From: Balneolaceae bacterium
GTDB taxonomy: Bacteria; Bacteroidota; Rhodothermia; Balneolales; Balneolaceae
Assembly: GCA_007118525.1 (NCBI GenBank)
Contig: SKRK01000244.1
Coordinates: forward strand, 1 to 18,716
Reading direction: 5' to 3'
Length of the DNA: 18,716 bases
How positions within the stretch are numbered: position 1 is the first letter of the stretch; every line of letters starts with the position of its first letter. The notes below the pieces were generated by a model. It was not told where the DNA came from. It did no database searches and was given only the letters and a program-made list of their open reading frames with translations. Below are positions 6,437 through 13,407 of this stretch, piece by piece. A program made the position numbers and the translations under genes.

Positions 6437-8626
6437 GTGATGATTTCTAAAACGATTTTACTTTTTGCATGTCTTTTTACAGGGTTTCTGTATACCGAAT
6501 CGACAGCATCTGATCTGCATACTGCTGAAGAAGACACACTTCGCGTTGGGCTTGTATTAAGCGGAGGCGGCGCCAAGGGGGTTGCGCATATTGGTATCCT
6601 AAAAGCGATTGAAGAAGCCGGCCTGCGTATCGACTATATTACAGGTACCAGCATGGGCAGCCTTATCGGCGGACTCTATGCAATCGGCTACAGAAGTGAT
6701 CAACTGATTGAGATTAGCCGTGAAAACAACTTCATGGAGCTCTTTACTGAAAGCGCCAATCGCAGATATATATCCAATTATGAGAAAGGCTTTGATGAAA
6801 GAACCGCAGTAACCTTTCCCATCAGTGAAAGAGGCATTGATTTACCCGCCGGTATCATAACGGGTCAGAATATTTATACGTTTTTATCGGGACTTGCATG
6901 GTCAGCTCATGCAACTGAGGATTTTAACGACTTCCCCATCCCATTTGCAGCCATAGCTACAGATATAGAAACCGGTGAAGCCGTGGTGTTCCGTTCGGGG
7001 TATCTTCCGGATGCAATTCGGGCCAGTATTTCAATTCCATCAGCCATGGTTCCCCATAAAATTGATGGCCATTATTACATAGATGGCGGGCTTGCCAGAA
7101 ACCTGCCTGTACAGGATGCCATCGATATGGGAGCAAACTATATCATCGCAGTAGATGTATCAACACCACTCGTATCTCAAGACAGCCTGAGGTCTCTCAC
7201 AGATATTATGAATCAGGCTGTTCTATACCGGGTTAATGAACGCACTGAATCAGAAAAGAAGAAAGCAGACCTGGCTATCACAATCTCAGAACTTGATATG
7301 TACAATATTACTGAATTTGATAACCTGGATGTCTTCGTGGATATCGGTATAAAAGCAGGCCAACGTTACGTTGATGATTTTAAACGATTGGCTGACATGC
7401 AAACCACCCCTCCGCTGCCCATTACAAAAATGGAGGCTCCCACTCCGTTGCCCATACAAAACATAATTATTGAGGGAAACACACTTTTCGATGATGAATT
7501 TATAACACGTAAACTGGAATTTGAACCGGGCATTAGCCTTACTCCTAAAGAAATTGAGGATAAAATAACCCGCCTCTACAGTTCAAGATATATACAACAG
7601 GTTACATACCGTATCATACCGGATGAGGCGTACTACTACAATCTTATCATTACTGTTCAGGAAAATAAAAGTAACGACTTTCGGGTAGGCTTGCGATATG
7701 AAACACAGACGCAGGCATCTATCTTGCTTGAAGCTACTTTTCAGGATATGCTGCATCCCGGCTCAATTAATCGTTTTGAAGCCAGGCTGGGAGATGAGAT
7801 TCAGTTTACTTCTGATTACATCTACTATGGTGCATTGGGATCAAGGCTTGCTGCACTCACAACTATTCAATATAAAACCGAAAAGGTTGAATGGTTTGAG
7901 GATTTTTCCCGCGTGTCGAGTTTTACAAATCACACTCTGCGCGGAGAAGCTTCAGTGGGAAATTACTTCAGTTTGCAAAATTTAGTAACCTTAGGGATTA
8001 GAAAAGACTTTACGTTTCACCGGAGTGTGATAAACCGGGAAGGTATTGAACCAAGCAACAGAGATTACCATGCGCTATTTGCACGATATAGATTCGATAG
8101 GCTAAACAGAAAATCCTACCCCACGGATGGCCAAAAATTTATTACTGAAGGGTTTCACAGCAATCCAATACTCTTCAGCCCCCTGTTGTTCACCTCAATC
8201 AGCTCCTATTGGGAAGGCCACTATCGAATAACTGATGATTTCAGTTTAAGAAATACTATTTATGTAGGTTATAGCTATGGCGAAGAACTTCCCTGGGTAT
8301 ATTGGAATTCACCAAACAAACTCCACCCCTCTTTTGGATTTGTCAGGTTTGGTGGTGTAGACAGATATGAAATATCGAAAAGAAATGTGCAGATGGGGTC
8401 ATTCGGATTGCAGGTAGAACCTTTCTATCACAGATTTATAGGCTTGGACGTGTATGCAGGCCGTTTTCTTGATGAATGGAATTTGAATTTGCAGGATAAC
8501 GATATTGAATATGGAGCCTCCTTAACAATAGGAGCACTAACTATTTTAGGACCCATACAGGCAATATTTTCAACAAGCACAATAAATAATTTTAGAGCTG
8601 AATTACAAATTGGATACCAGTTTTGA
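6437..8626 (+). CDS. Patatin-like phospholipase with POTRA and outer-membrane barrel (type Vd/PlpD-like)
   Basis: A 729-residue exported protein. A signal peptide (about 1-24, hydrophobic core followed by STA-S) leads into a patatin domain at 35-320. The oxyanion loop is SGGGAKG (42-48), the nucleophile motif GTSMG has S72, and DGG has D216, so the Ser-Asp dyad is intact. Residues about 339-414 form one POTRA-like repeat (IIIEGNTLF, then a VQE end). The rest is an amphipathic beta-barrel ending in aromatic F, as outer-membrane proteins do. The architecture and length match PlpD/FplA type Vd autotransporters, which are phospholipases. GTG at 6437 and ATG at 6440 are both possible starts. The stop overlaps the TPR gene by four bases. 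Confidence 0.93.
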   Translation: MMISKTILLFACLFTGFLYTESTASDLHTAEEDTLRVGLVLSGGGAKGVAHIGILKAIEEAGLRIDYITGTSMGSLIGGLYAIGYRSDQLIEISRENNFMELFTESANRRYISNYEKGFDERTAVTFPISERGIDLPAGIITGQNIYTFLSGLAWSAHATEDFNDFPIPFAAIATDIETGEAVVFRSGYLPDAIRASISIPSAMVPHKIDGHYYIDGGLARNLPVQDAIDMGANYIIAVDVSTPLVSQDSLRSLTDIMNQAVLYRVNERTESEKKKADLAITISELDMYNITEFDNLDVFVDIGIKAGQRYVDDFKRLADMQTTPPLPITKMEAPTPLPIQNIIIEGNTLFDDEFITRKLEFEPGISLTPKEIEDKITRLYSSRYIQQVTYRIIPDEAYYYNLIITVQENKSNDFRVGLRYETQTQASILLEATFQDMLHPGSINRFEARLGDEIQFTSDYIYYGALGSRLAALTTIQYKTEKVEWFEDFSRVSSFTNHTLRGEASVGNYFSLQNLVTLGIRKDFTFHRSVINREGIEPSNRDYHALFARYRFDRLNRKSYPTDGQKFITEGFHSNPILFSPLLFTSISSYWEGHYRITDDFSLRNTIYVGYSYGEELPWVYWNSPNKLHPSFGFVRFGGVDRYEISKRNVQMGSFGLQVEPFYHRFIGLDVYAGRFLDEWNLNLQDNDIEYGASLTIGALTILGPIQAIFSTSTINNFRAELQIGYQF

Positions 8627-9252
8627 ACAACCAAAATAAAATCGAATCGACAATCTCTGAAATTAAAGAGGAGTTGAAAACCTCGCCGGAGAGCTCTGCA
8701 CTGCTGAATGATCTGGGTGTGGGGTACTATTTGCTTGGACAGTATGAAAATGCAATCCGTCAACTGAATAAAGCGGTTCAGGTAAATCCAGGGGTAGCTG
8801 TTTATCACTACAACCTGGCCAATGCATACGCCGAAAATAATCAACCGGAACGAGCGATAAACTTCTATCATCTGGCCATTGAAGCCGATGCAGAACATAT
8901 TCCTTCCATAAATAACCTGGCCGATTGTTACGAGTTAACTGGTGAGCATACCAAGGCACATGAGTTATTTCAATACCTTGTGCGTATCGATCCGGATAAC
9001 CCACTCTCCCACTTTAATCTGGGGAATTTCTTTCTGAGGCAGAATCAGCACATTGAAGCAGTGAAGTGTTATGAAGAAACGATTAAGCGAGACTCTGAAT
9101 TTGCAGATGCTTACTTCAATATTGGGTGGGTACTGCATCAGGCAAAAGCGTATAGTGAGGCCCTGGAGTACAGTGAAAAGGGGCTGAATAGAGATCCGGA
9201 ACATGAAGAACTGATGAAACTAAAAAAAGAGCTGAAAAAAATTATTAATTAA
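8623..9252 (+). CDS. TPR-repeat protein coupled to the patatin gene
   Basis: A 209-residue protein made almost entirely of about five tetratricopeptide repeats (25-58, 59-92, 93-126, 127-160, 161-194), each with the NLG/NLA..Y...A...Y..A pattern and a proline at the turn. It ends in a lysine-rich helix. No signal peptide or membrane helix is visible, so it is probably cytoplasmic and protein-binding. The start is TTG at 8623, which overlaps the patatin stop as TTGA. The in-frame stop at 8599-8601 leaves no ATG or GTG alternative, and the overlap implies coupled translation. Its 3' end overlaps the convergent anti-sigma-like gene by eight bases. The binding partner is unknown; the patatin protein or its biogenesis is an inference from the overlap only. 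Confidence 0.88.
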   Translation: MNNQNKIESTISEIKEELKTSPESSALLNDLGVGYYLLGQYENAIRQLNKAVQVNPGVAVYHYNLANAYAENNQPERAINFYHLAIEADAEHIPSINNLADCYELTGEHTKAHELFQYLVRIDPDNPLSHFNLGNFFLRQNQHIEAVKCYEETIKRDSEFADAYFNIGWVLHQAKAYSEALEYSEKGLNRDPEHEELMKLKKELKKIIN

Positions 9253-9541
9253 TCAACTCCTTATTATTACAGTTCTTAATATTTGCTTGACGGGTTTCAT
9301 CTTCAAGTTCAAGGGCAAATGCAGCAGCCATTCTTTGCTCAAATCCCTCTTTTGCACGAATTTCAGGGAGCTTCCTTAGCAGTGAAGCAGTTGCTCTTCC
9401 TGATATGGCAAACTTTCTGGTACCATCGCACATTGCCATTAAATCTCTGAGAGATCTCTCTTCGGCTGGCGTCAATAAATGGTCGGAGTAGTCGAGAATA
9501 AAATCGGTTAAAATTTCATTCTCCGTATGTTTTACATTCAT
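9245..9541 (-). CDS. Small anti-sigma-like protein, zinc ligands lost
   Basis: A 98-residue soluble protein directly downstream of the ECF sigma gene. Its layout resembles the N-terminal anti-sigma (ZAS/zf-HC2) domain. A helix containing DYSDHLLTPAEERSLRDLMAMC is followed by an LLRKLPEIRAKEGFEQRMAAAF segment, like the LLxxLPxxxxPxxFxxRL tail of those domains. The usual HxxxCxxC is degenerate: only C38 remains, with L34 and T41 where H and the second C would be. There is no membrane helix. Position and pattern suggest a cytoplasmic sigma-binding protein; the similarity is weak and it may be only a helical hypothetical. Its ATG lies at the exact foot of a strong hairpin (9542-9584). Its stop overlaps the convergent TPR gene by eight bases. 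Confidence 0.7.
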   Translation of the reverse strand: MNVKHTENEILTDFILDYSDHLLTPAEERSLRDLMAMCDGTRKFAISGRATASLLRKLPEIRAKEGFEQRMAAAFALELEDETRQANIKNCNNKELIN

Positions 9542-9584
9542 GGAGTAAGGCTTTCTGTTTTTGGCGTTCAGAAAGTCTTACTCC
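9542..9584 (-). promoter_or_regulatory. Strong hairpin between sigma and anti-sigma-like genes
   Basis: The arms are GGAGTAAGGCTTTCTG (9542-9557) and CAGAAAGTCTTACTCC (9569-9584) around an 11-base loop. In plus-strand RNA this is 15 Watson-Crick pairs plus one G-U; in the sense (minus) transcript it is 15 pairs plus one A-C mismatch. The sigma stop is seven bases to one side and the anti-sigma-like ATG directly abuts the other. There is no U-tract, so it is not a standard terminator. A role in setting relative expression of the two genes is inferred. Confidence 0.7.
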
Positions 9585-9591
9585 GTAACGA

Positions 9592-10200
9592 TTAGAATGT
9601 TTCCGATTTCACATAATCTCCAATAATTTCCTGAAGCTGCTGACGTCCGCGGTTAATTCGTGACTTAACGGTACCCATGGCGGTGCCGGTAATTTCTGCA
9701 ATCTCCTCGTAAGTGAGCTGCTGAATATCGCGCAATACAATCGCTTCCCTGAAATCTTCATTGAGCTCCAACATCGCTTTTTCAAGCTCCTGAACGCTTA
9801 ATTTGATGTGAAGCGCATCATCCTGAAGGATGGTGGTATCCGTAATTTCAAATTCCCGGTCATCAGGGTCTGAGTCGTCGGCATGTATAGAGATTAAGCT
9901 CATACGCTGCTTTTTCTTGTACATGCTTTTGGCAAGATTCAATGCAATGGTATACATCCAGGTAGAAAGTTTTGCAATTCTCTCGTAAGAGTGTCTGCTG
10001 CGGTATACCCTTAAGAATGTCTCCTGTACCAAATCTTCACAATCTTCATGATTGTGGGTATAACGGAACAGGAAATTGTGAAGCCTGTCTTTGTATCTGC
10101 TTACAATAATATCGAACGCCTGAACCACCCCTGCCTGAAGTTGCTCCATTACATCTTCATCAGACATTTTATGCAAATTCGCTGTTGTAGATACTTTCAT
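9592..10200 (-). CDS. ECF (sigma-70 family group 4) RNA polymerase sigma factor
   Basis: Directs RNA polymerase to a specific promoter set, usually for stress or envelope signals. At 202 residues it has ECF length, with region 2 at about 28-95 (DLVQETFLRVYRSR, then LSTWMYTIALNLAK) and region 4 at about 135-190. The region 4 helix-turn-helix runs through LTYEEIAEITGTAMGTVKSR. A short acidic linker (107-122) joins them. No region 1 or 3 and no C-terminal extension are present. The start is the ATG at 10200; M12 is a weaker alternative. It lies 46 bases after holA, where a small GTTGC/GCAAC hairpin (10223-10240) sits. The anti-sigma-like gene follows after a 50-base hairpin-filled gap. Which signal it answers is unknown. 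Confidence 0.95.
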   Translation of the reverse strand: MKVSTTANLHKMSDEDVMEQLQAGVVQAFDIIVSRYKDRLHNFLFRYTHNHEDCEDLVQETFLRVYRSRHSYERIAKLSTWMYTIALNLAKSMYKKKQRMSLISIHADDSDPDDREFEITDTTILQDDALHIKLSVQELEKAMLELNEDFREAIVLRDIQQLTYEEIAEITGTAMGTVKSRINRGRQQLQEIIGDYVKSETF

Positions 10201-10246
10201 AATATAACCCCGTAATTCTTAAGTTGCTCGTTACCGCAACACCGAA

Positions 10247-11302
10247 TCAGCCGATGATGCGCTTTATAAGCAGGAGAAATATTGATGAGGTATCTAATGT
10301 GCTGAAGCCTTTAGCGGCGCTGTCTGCGTCGAGCAGGGCTTCAAATATCTGGGGCATTTCTGCCATTCTGAACCTTGAAGCTTCGCTCCACTGGGCATTA
10401 AAAACATAACCGTTTTTGATTCCCAGCTGGTCCTGAATCTGTTTCTTACTCAGGCCCCTTTCGGTAAGCCTGCATATTTGCCAGATGTTGCCAAACACAT
10501 TGTAAAAGAACCCCACGGATTTAATTACTTCTCCCGCGCTATAGTTACTCTTAAGCAACATCTGTTCCGCTATGCCAAGGGCCTGGTCCAGATTTCGATT
10601 TACGACAGCATTTTTGAGCTCTATGACGCTGAAGTCGCGATATGAGCCGGAAACTTTTTTTATGTGCTCTACAGTCACTCTCTCTTCAGTGTCTACAAAA
10701 GTGCACACTTTATCTATTTCTGTGGACAAAAGCTTTAAATCAGGGCCGGCCATCTGGCTTAGAGTTTGAGCCGCTTCAGGCTCAAAAACTTTCTTGTGAG
10801 AGTACCTGGCCCAGTCTGCCACCCAATCGGCTAATTTATAATCGGGAAGCTCTTCAAAGTTATAGATTTCACATTTATCAGTTGAAGATTGAATAGCCTT
10901 GCCTAATGAAGTTCTCTTATCGGGAAACCGGGTATCTATCAAACAGAGAATAGTAGATGGGTTTGGCTGCTTGATATACTCTTCAAAATCATTAAGGTTT
11001 CCATCGGTTGTATTTTCATCCAGCTTTAAAAAATCCCTCACAATAACCACCCTCCTGTCAGCCATCATTGGATAGCTGCGGGCCATATCAATTATCTTCG
11101 CAGGAGATGCATCAGCTCCATAAATGAGGTCGAAATTAAAATCTTTCTGCTCTTGAGGAACCAGTTTTTCTACTTCATCCTGAAGCAGATCGATAAAAAA
11201 TGACTCTTCACCATAGAAATAGTAAACGGGTTTCAGGGAATCCCCGCTTCTAAACTTCTTATATGCTTCTCGAAATATGTCTAAACTGGTTGGTTTGGCC
11301 AA
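10247..11302 (-). CDS. holA: DNA polymerase III delta subunit
   Basis: Delta opens the sliding clamp as part of the clamp-loader complex. At 351 residues it has family length. The N-terminal region has PVYYFYGEESFFIDLL (24-39), the degenerate P-loop-like opening typical of delta. It is followed by the ARSYPMMADRRVVIVRDF segment and the C-terminal helical collar domain with the AGPDLKLLSTEIDK motif. The start is TTG at 11302, with AGGA nine bases upstream; an in-frame stop at 11318-11320 rules out a longer form and no ATG lies near. It begins 24 bases after the ThuA-domain gene and precedes the sigma gene. Identification is firm. Confidence 0.93.
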   Translation of the reverse strand: MAKPTSLDIFREAYKKFRSGDSLKPVYYFYGEESFFIDLLQDEVEKLVPQEQKDFNFDLIYGADASPAKIIDMARSYPMMADRRVVIVRDFLKLDENTTDGNLNDFEEYIKQPNPSTILCLIDTRFPDKRTSLGKAIQSSTDKCEIYNFEELPDYKLADWVADWARYSHKKVFEPEAAQTLSQMAGPDLKLLSTEIDKVCTFVDTEERVTVEHIKKVSGSYRDFSVIELKNAVVNRNLDQALGIAEQMLLKSNYSAGEVIKSVGFFYNVFGNIWQICRLTERGLSKKQIQDQLGIKNGYVFNAQWSEASRFRMAEMPQIFEALLDADSAAKGFSTLDTSSIFLLLIKRIIG

Positions 11303-11326
11303 GTGCTGAAATCCTGTTCAAATGGT

Positions 11327-12103
11327 TTAATCTTGTTCTGCGGCGTAAAGAATTCCACCCAAAAGGTGCTGAAGAAACAGATCTTCACTATACGACTCGA
11401 TGGTATGACCAAGAGCCGTGTAGAAGGAACGTCCGCCGTCATACGCATGGTACCACGCTATGGGATGATTACCGGGATGATCACTGCCTTCGTAACTGTC
11501 GGTATCCAGTTTTAAAAGTACGTTTATATCTTCAGAAATAAATCCGAAATTGTACCACTCATCACTTCTCTGCCAGCGCTGTGGCAGCATTTCGGTTGAT
11601 GGGTGGGATGAATCAACCACGTCAATTATTGCATCTCTCACGCCGGGATCATTGGGATGGTTATCAAAACAGGCTCCCACCAAACTGACATACCACGGCC
11701 AATCACATTCGGTATCAGTGGCAGAATGAATACCAACGAAACCTCCACCATTCTGAATGTATTGCTTAAAAGATTCCCTCTGATTGTCATCAAATAGAGT
11801 CTGTGTTGTATTTAAAAAAATAACAGCATCATAGAGTGATAAATGTTCACTGGTGAAATAGTCTGAATTCTCAGTTAATGTTACTGAAAAACCATTGTCA
11901 GCACCGAGCTTTTCGATGGCTTTTTGCCCGGCCTCTATAGAGTCATGACGCCAGCCGGCGGTTTTAGAGAATACTAAAACTGCAAAGTCTTTCTCAGCCA
12001 TCACTGCTTCTACTTCTTCAGCGCTATCCTCGCAGCCCAACAATAGTACAGTAAAAGATAAAAGAAGCAGAATGGATATTGTTGATCCGGTTTCTATAAA
12101 CAT
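11327..12103 (-). CDS. ThuA-domain lipoprotein
   Basis: A 258-residue exported protein. A hydrophobic stretch ends in a lipobox-like LLLGC with C24 the likely lipidated cysteine. It is followed by a ThuA-like class I glutamine-amidotransferase fold (39-255) with the family segments FVGIHSATDTECDWPWY, SDEWYNF and GGRSFYTALGHT. ThuA domains were named from trehalose utilisation and are common in Bacteroidota glycan-related proteins; the substrate is unknown. The N-region before the hydrophobic core has no lysine or arginine, which is odd for a signal peptide. An in-frame stop only two codons upstream of the ATG rules out a longer N-terminus. A MITE-like repeat ends 35 bases upstream. holA follows after 24 bases. 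Confidence 0.88.
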   Translation of the reverse strand: MFIETGSTISILLLLSFTVLLLGCEDSAEEVEAVMAEKDFAVLVFSKTAGWRHDSIEAGQKAIEKLGADNGFSVTLTENSDYFTSEHLSLYDAVIFLNTTQTLFDDNQRESFKQYIQNGGGFVGIHSATDTECDWPWYVSLVGACFDNHPNDPGVRDAIIDVVDSSHPSTEMLPQRWQRSDEWYNFGFISEDINVLLKLDTDSYEGSDHPGNHPIAWYHAYDGGRSFYTALGHTIESYSEDLFLQHLLGGILYAAEQD

Positions 12104-12138
12104 GTCTCAAAATGGGTGAAATTTTATGTATAAATCTA

Positions 12139-12283
12139 AGTTCGATTATTAATATGCCGATTTAGAATCCTTAAAGTCCCCTCCTTTCCCACATAGTGAT
12201 CCCTACGGGGCAGGGAGGGGCTCTGAGCGCTCATTTTTTGCACGCGAAGCGATACGCAATAATCAGCATTTAAGAATCGAACT
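12139..12283. repeat. MITE-like element with imperfect terminal inverted repeats
   Basis: A 145-bp segment begins AGTTCGATTATTAATATGCC (12139 onward), and its right end read in reverse complement begins AGTTCGATTCTTAAATGCTG. The ends match over about 24 bases, with three mismatches or fewer and a one-base gap. Inside, CCCCTCC (12178-12184) pairs with GGAGGGG (12214-12220), and a 10-base palindrome TGAGCGCTCA (12224-12233) precedes a six-T run. There is no reading frame. No clear target duplication is visible in the flanks. It fills most of the 236-base gap between the acyl-CoA reductase and ThuA genes. The remainder (12284-12339) is AT-rich with nothing recognisable. It may be a dispersed repeat, a terminator, or both. 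Confidence 0.55.
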
Positions 12284-12339
12284 CAGGTTTTATGGTTTTT
12301 AGGAGTTATCAATATAAAAAGGTTTTTCTATTATTGGGT

Positions 12340-13407
12340 TTATACCTTTTGTTGAAGCCACTTTATTGTATCTATACCGTCCGGTCTCCACCAGACCGGA
12401 GGCGTCTGGGCATCAGACAGCGGTTCAAATCGCCTTCGGCCAACTTCCGAACCGGACCTTTCATTGCTGTAAACCGACTGTAAACCACTGCCATACGTAT
12501 CGATCAGCCGTTCAATATCCTTCAAATCACCTTTAACCCAGTGGAGAATGAACTTTTGATCAGGCTTGTCGATATACTCTTCAATTAGAAAATTATTTAG
12601 CCAGGCTTGCTCTATTCCTATCGCTTTGTTGTATGCAAATCGATGTTCCAATACAGGAGCCGGCTTTTTGTGTTGCGGATTTCGCATCCAAAACGCCTCA
12701 ATATAGTCTGTAAATGAACATTTTTGGGAATGCAAATGAAATGGTGCCACAACCATGGCTACAGATCGGCAACCTGTACCGCCATATCTGAAAACGGCTT
12801 CAGTGAGATCTTCCATCGTCTGTTTGCTGTTATTTTCGATGATAGCAAGTGAAAAGTGGGCGGTTCTCATCAGCTGCGGAGTATCGGGACGAATAATTTT
12901 TAAGTGCAGCAGCTTTTCCAAAACCGTCGGTTTTGATGACTCGGAGCCGGCAAATAACAGTGCATCAGCACGGGTCTCTGAAAGTTTATCCAGCGTTATC
13001 GACCACTCAATGCTTTTTGCAATCTTCTTCTCCTCAAGAAGGTTTAACAGCGGCAGCAACAGGTAAGGATCTTTTTTGGAGATTTTTCCTGCATAACTGC
13101 CACCGGTCATCATGACAGCTAAAATATCCTGAAGCCCAACCAGGGGTAAATTTCCGGCGTGCAGGCAGATAATCTTTTTATTCGAAAGCGAACCATGGGA
13201 TAAGCCGGATACTTTAGCCCACTGCATTAAACTCTCTAAAGTAAGTGAGTTCTTGAGATGGATAACCTGATGCTTGATATCTTCGAAACTAAACAGATCC
13301 TCATCCACTGTTCTCTCAATAGCCCTCTTCAGGTCTTCATTGTCTTTCCGAAGCCATTGCTCCATGCAATTATGCAGCAGGCCTATATGTGTTTCAAGGC
13401 CGCTCAT
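12340..13407 (-). CDS. LuxC-like acyl-CoA/acyl-protein reductase
   Basis: Belongs to the LuxC family (NADPH-dependent reduction of a fatty acyl thioester to aldehyde). At 355 residues it is shorter than marine LuxC (about 480) but close to Bacteroidota acyl-CoA reductases. Seen are HAGNLPLVGLQDIL (83-96), YAGKISKKDPYLL (105-117) for nucleotide binding, and GGTGCRS with C213 as the likely catalytic cysteine, matching the FGxGCRN motif of Bacteroidota homologues. The C-terminal AQTPP...DGIDTIKWL matches the AQxP...DGVDTxxFL tail of the family. It overlaps the LuxE-like gene by four bases (ATGA, 13404-13407). The last 40 codons hold several palindromes. No luciferase genes are present, so light production is not implied. 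Confidence 0.87.
   Translation of the reverse strand: MSGLETHIGLLHNCMEQWLRKDNEDLKRAIERTVDEDLFSFEDIKHQVIHLKNSLTLESLMQWAKVSGLSHGSLSNKKIICLHAGNLPLVGLQDILAVMMTGGSYAGKISKKDPYLLLPLLNLLEEKKIAKSIEWSITLDKLSETRADALLFAGSESSKPTVLEKLLHLKIIRPDTPQLMRTAHFSLAIIENNSKQTMEDLTEAVFRYGGTGCRSVAMVVAPFHLHSQKCSFTDYIEAFWMRNPQHKKPAPVLEHRFAYNKAIGIEQAWLNNFLIEEYIDKPDQKFILHWVKGDLKDIERLIDTYGSGLQSVYSNERSGSEVGRRRFEPLSDAQTPPVWWRPDGIDTIKWLQQKV
12380..12454. repeat. Cluster of palindromes inside the reductase gene 3' end
   Basis: Three hairpin pairs lie in 75 bases of coding DNA: TCCGGTCT/AGACCGGA (12380-12387, 12393-12400), GTCTG/CAGAC (12404-12408, 12414-12418) and CGGTTC/GAACCG (12421-12426, 12449-12454). They cover codons for about residues 318-343. 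The segment looks more GC-rich than its surroundings. It could be an in-frame palindromic insertion or a leftover of one, but the reductase tail motif runs through it. Confidence 0.4.

Noticed and set aside
8428..9004. Minus-strand reading frames opposite the patatin 3' end and TPR gene
   Set aside because: The plus-strand proteins have clear barrel and TPR patterns throughout; the opposite frames show no recognisable protein features.
10223..10240. GTTGC/GCAAC hairpin between holA and the sigma gene as a terminator
   Set aside because: Only five pairs, an 8-base loop and no U-tract; too weak to call a terminator.
11263..11541. Plus-strand reading frames across the ThuA and holA genes
   Set aside because: They lie opposite well-supported genes, have no domain pattern and no start signal.
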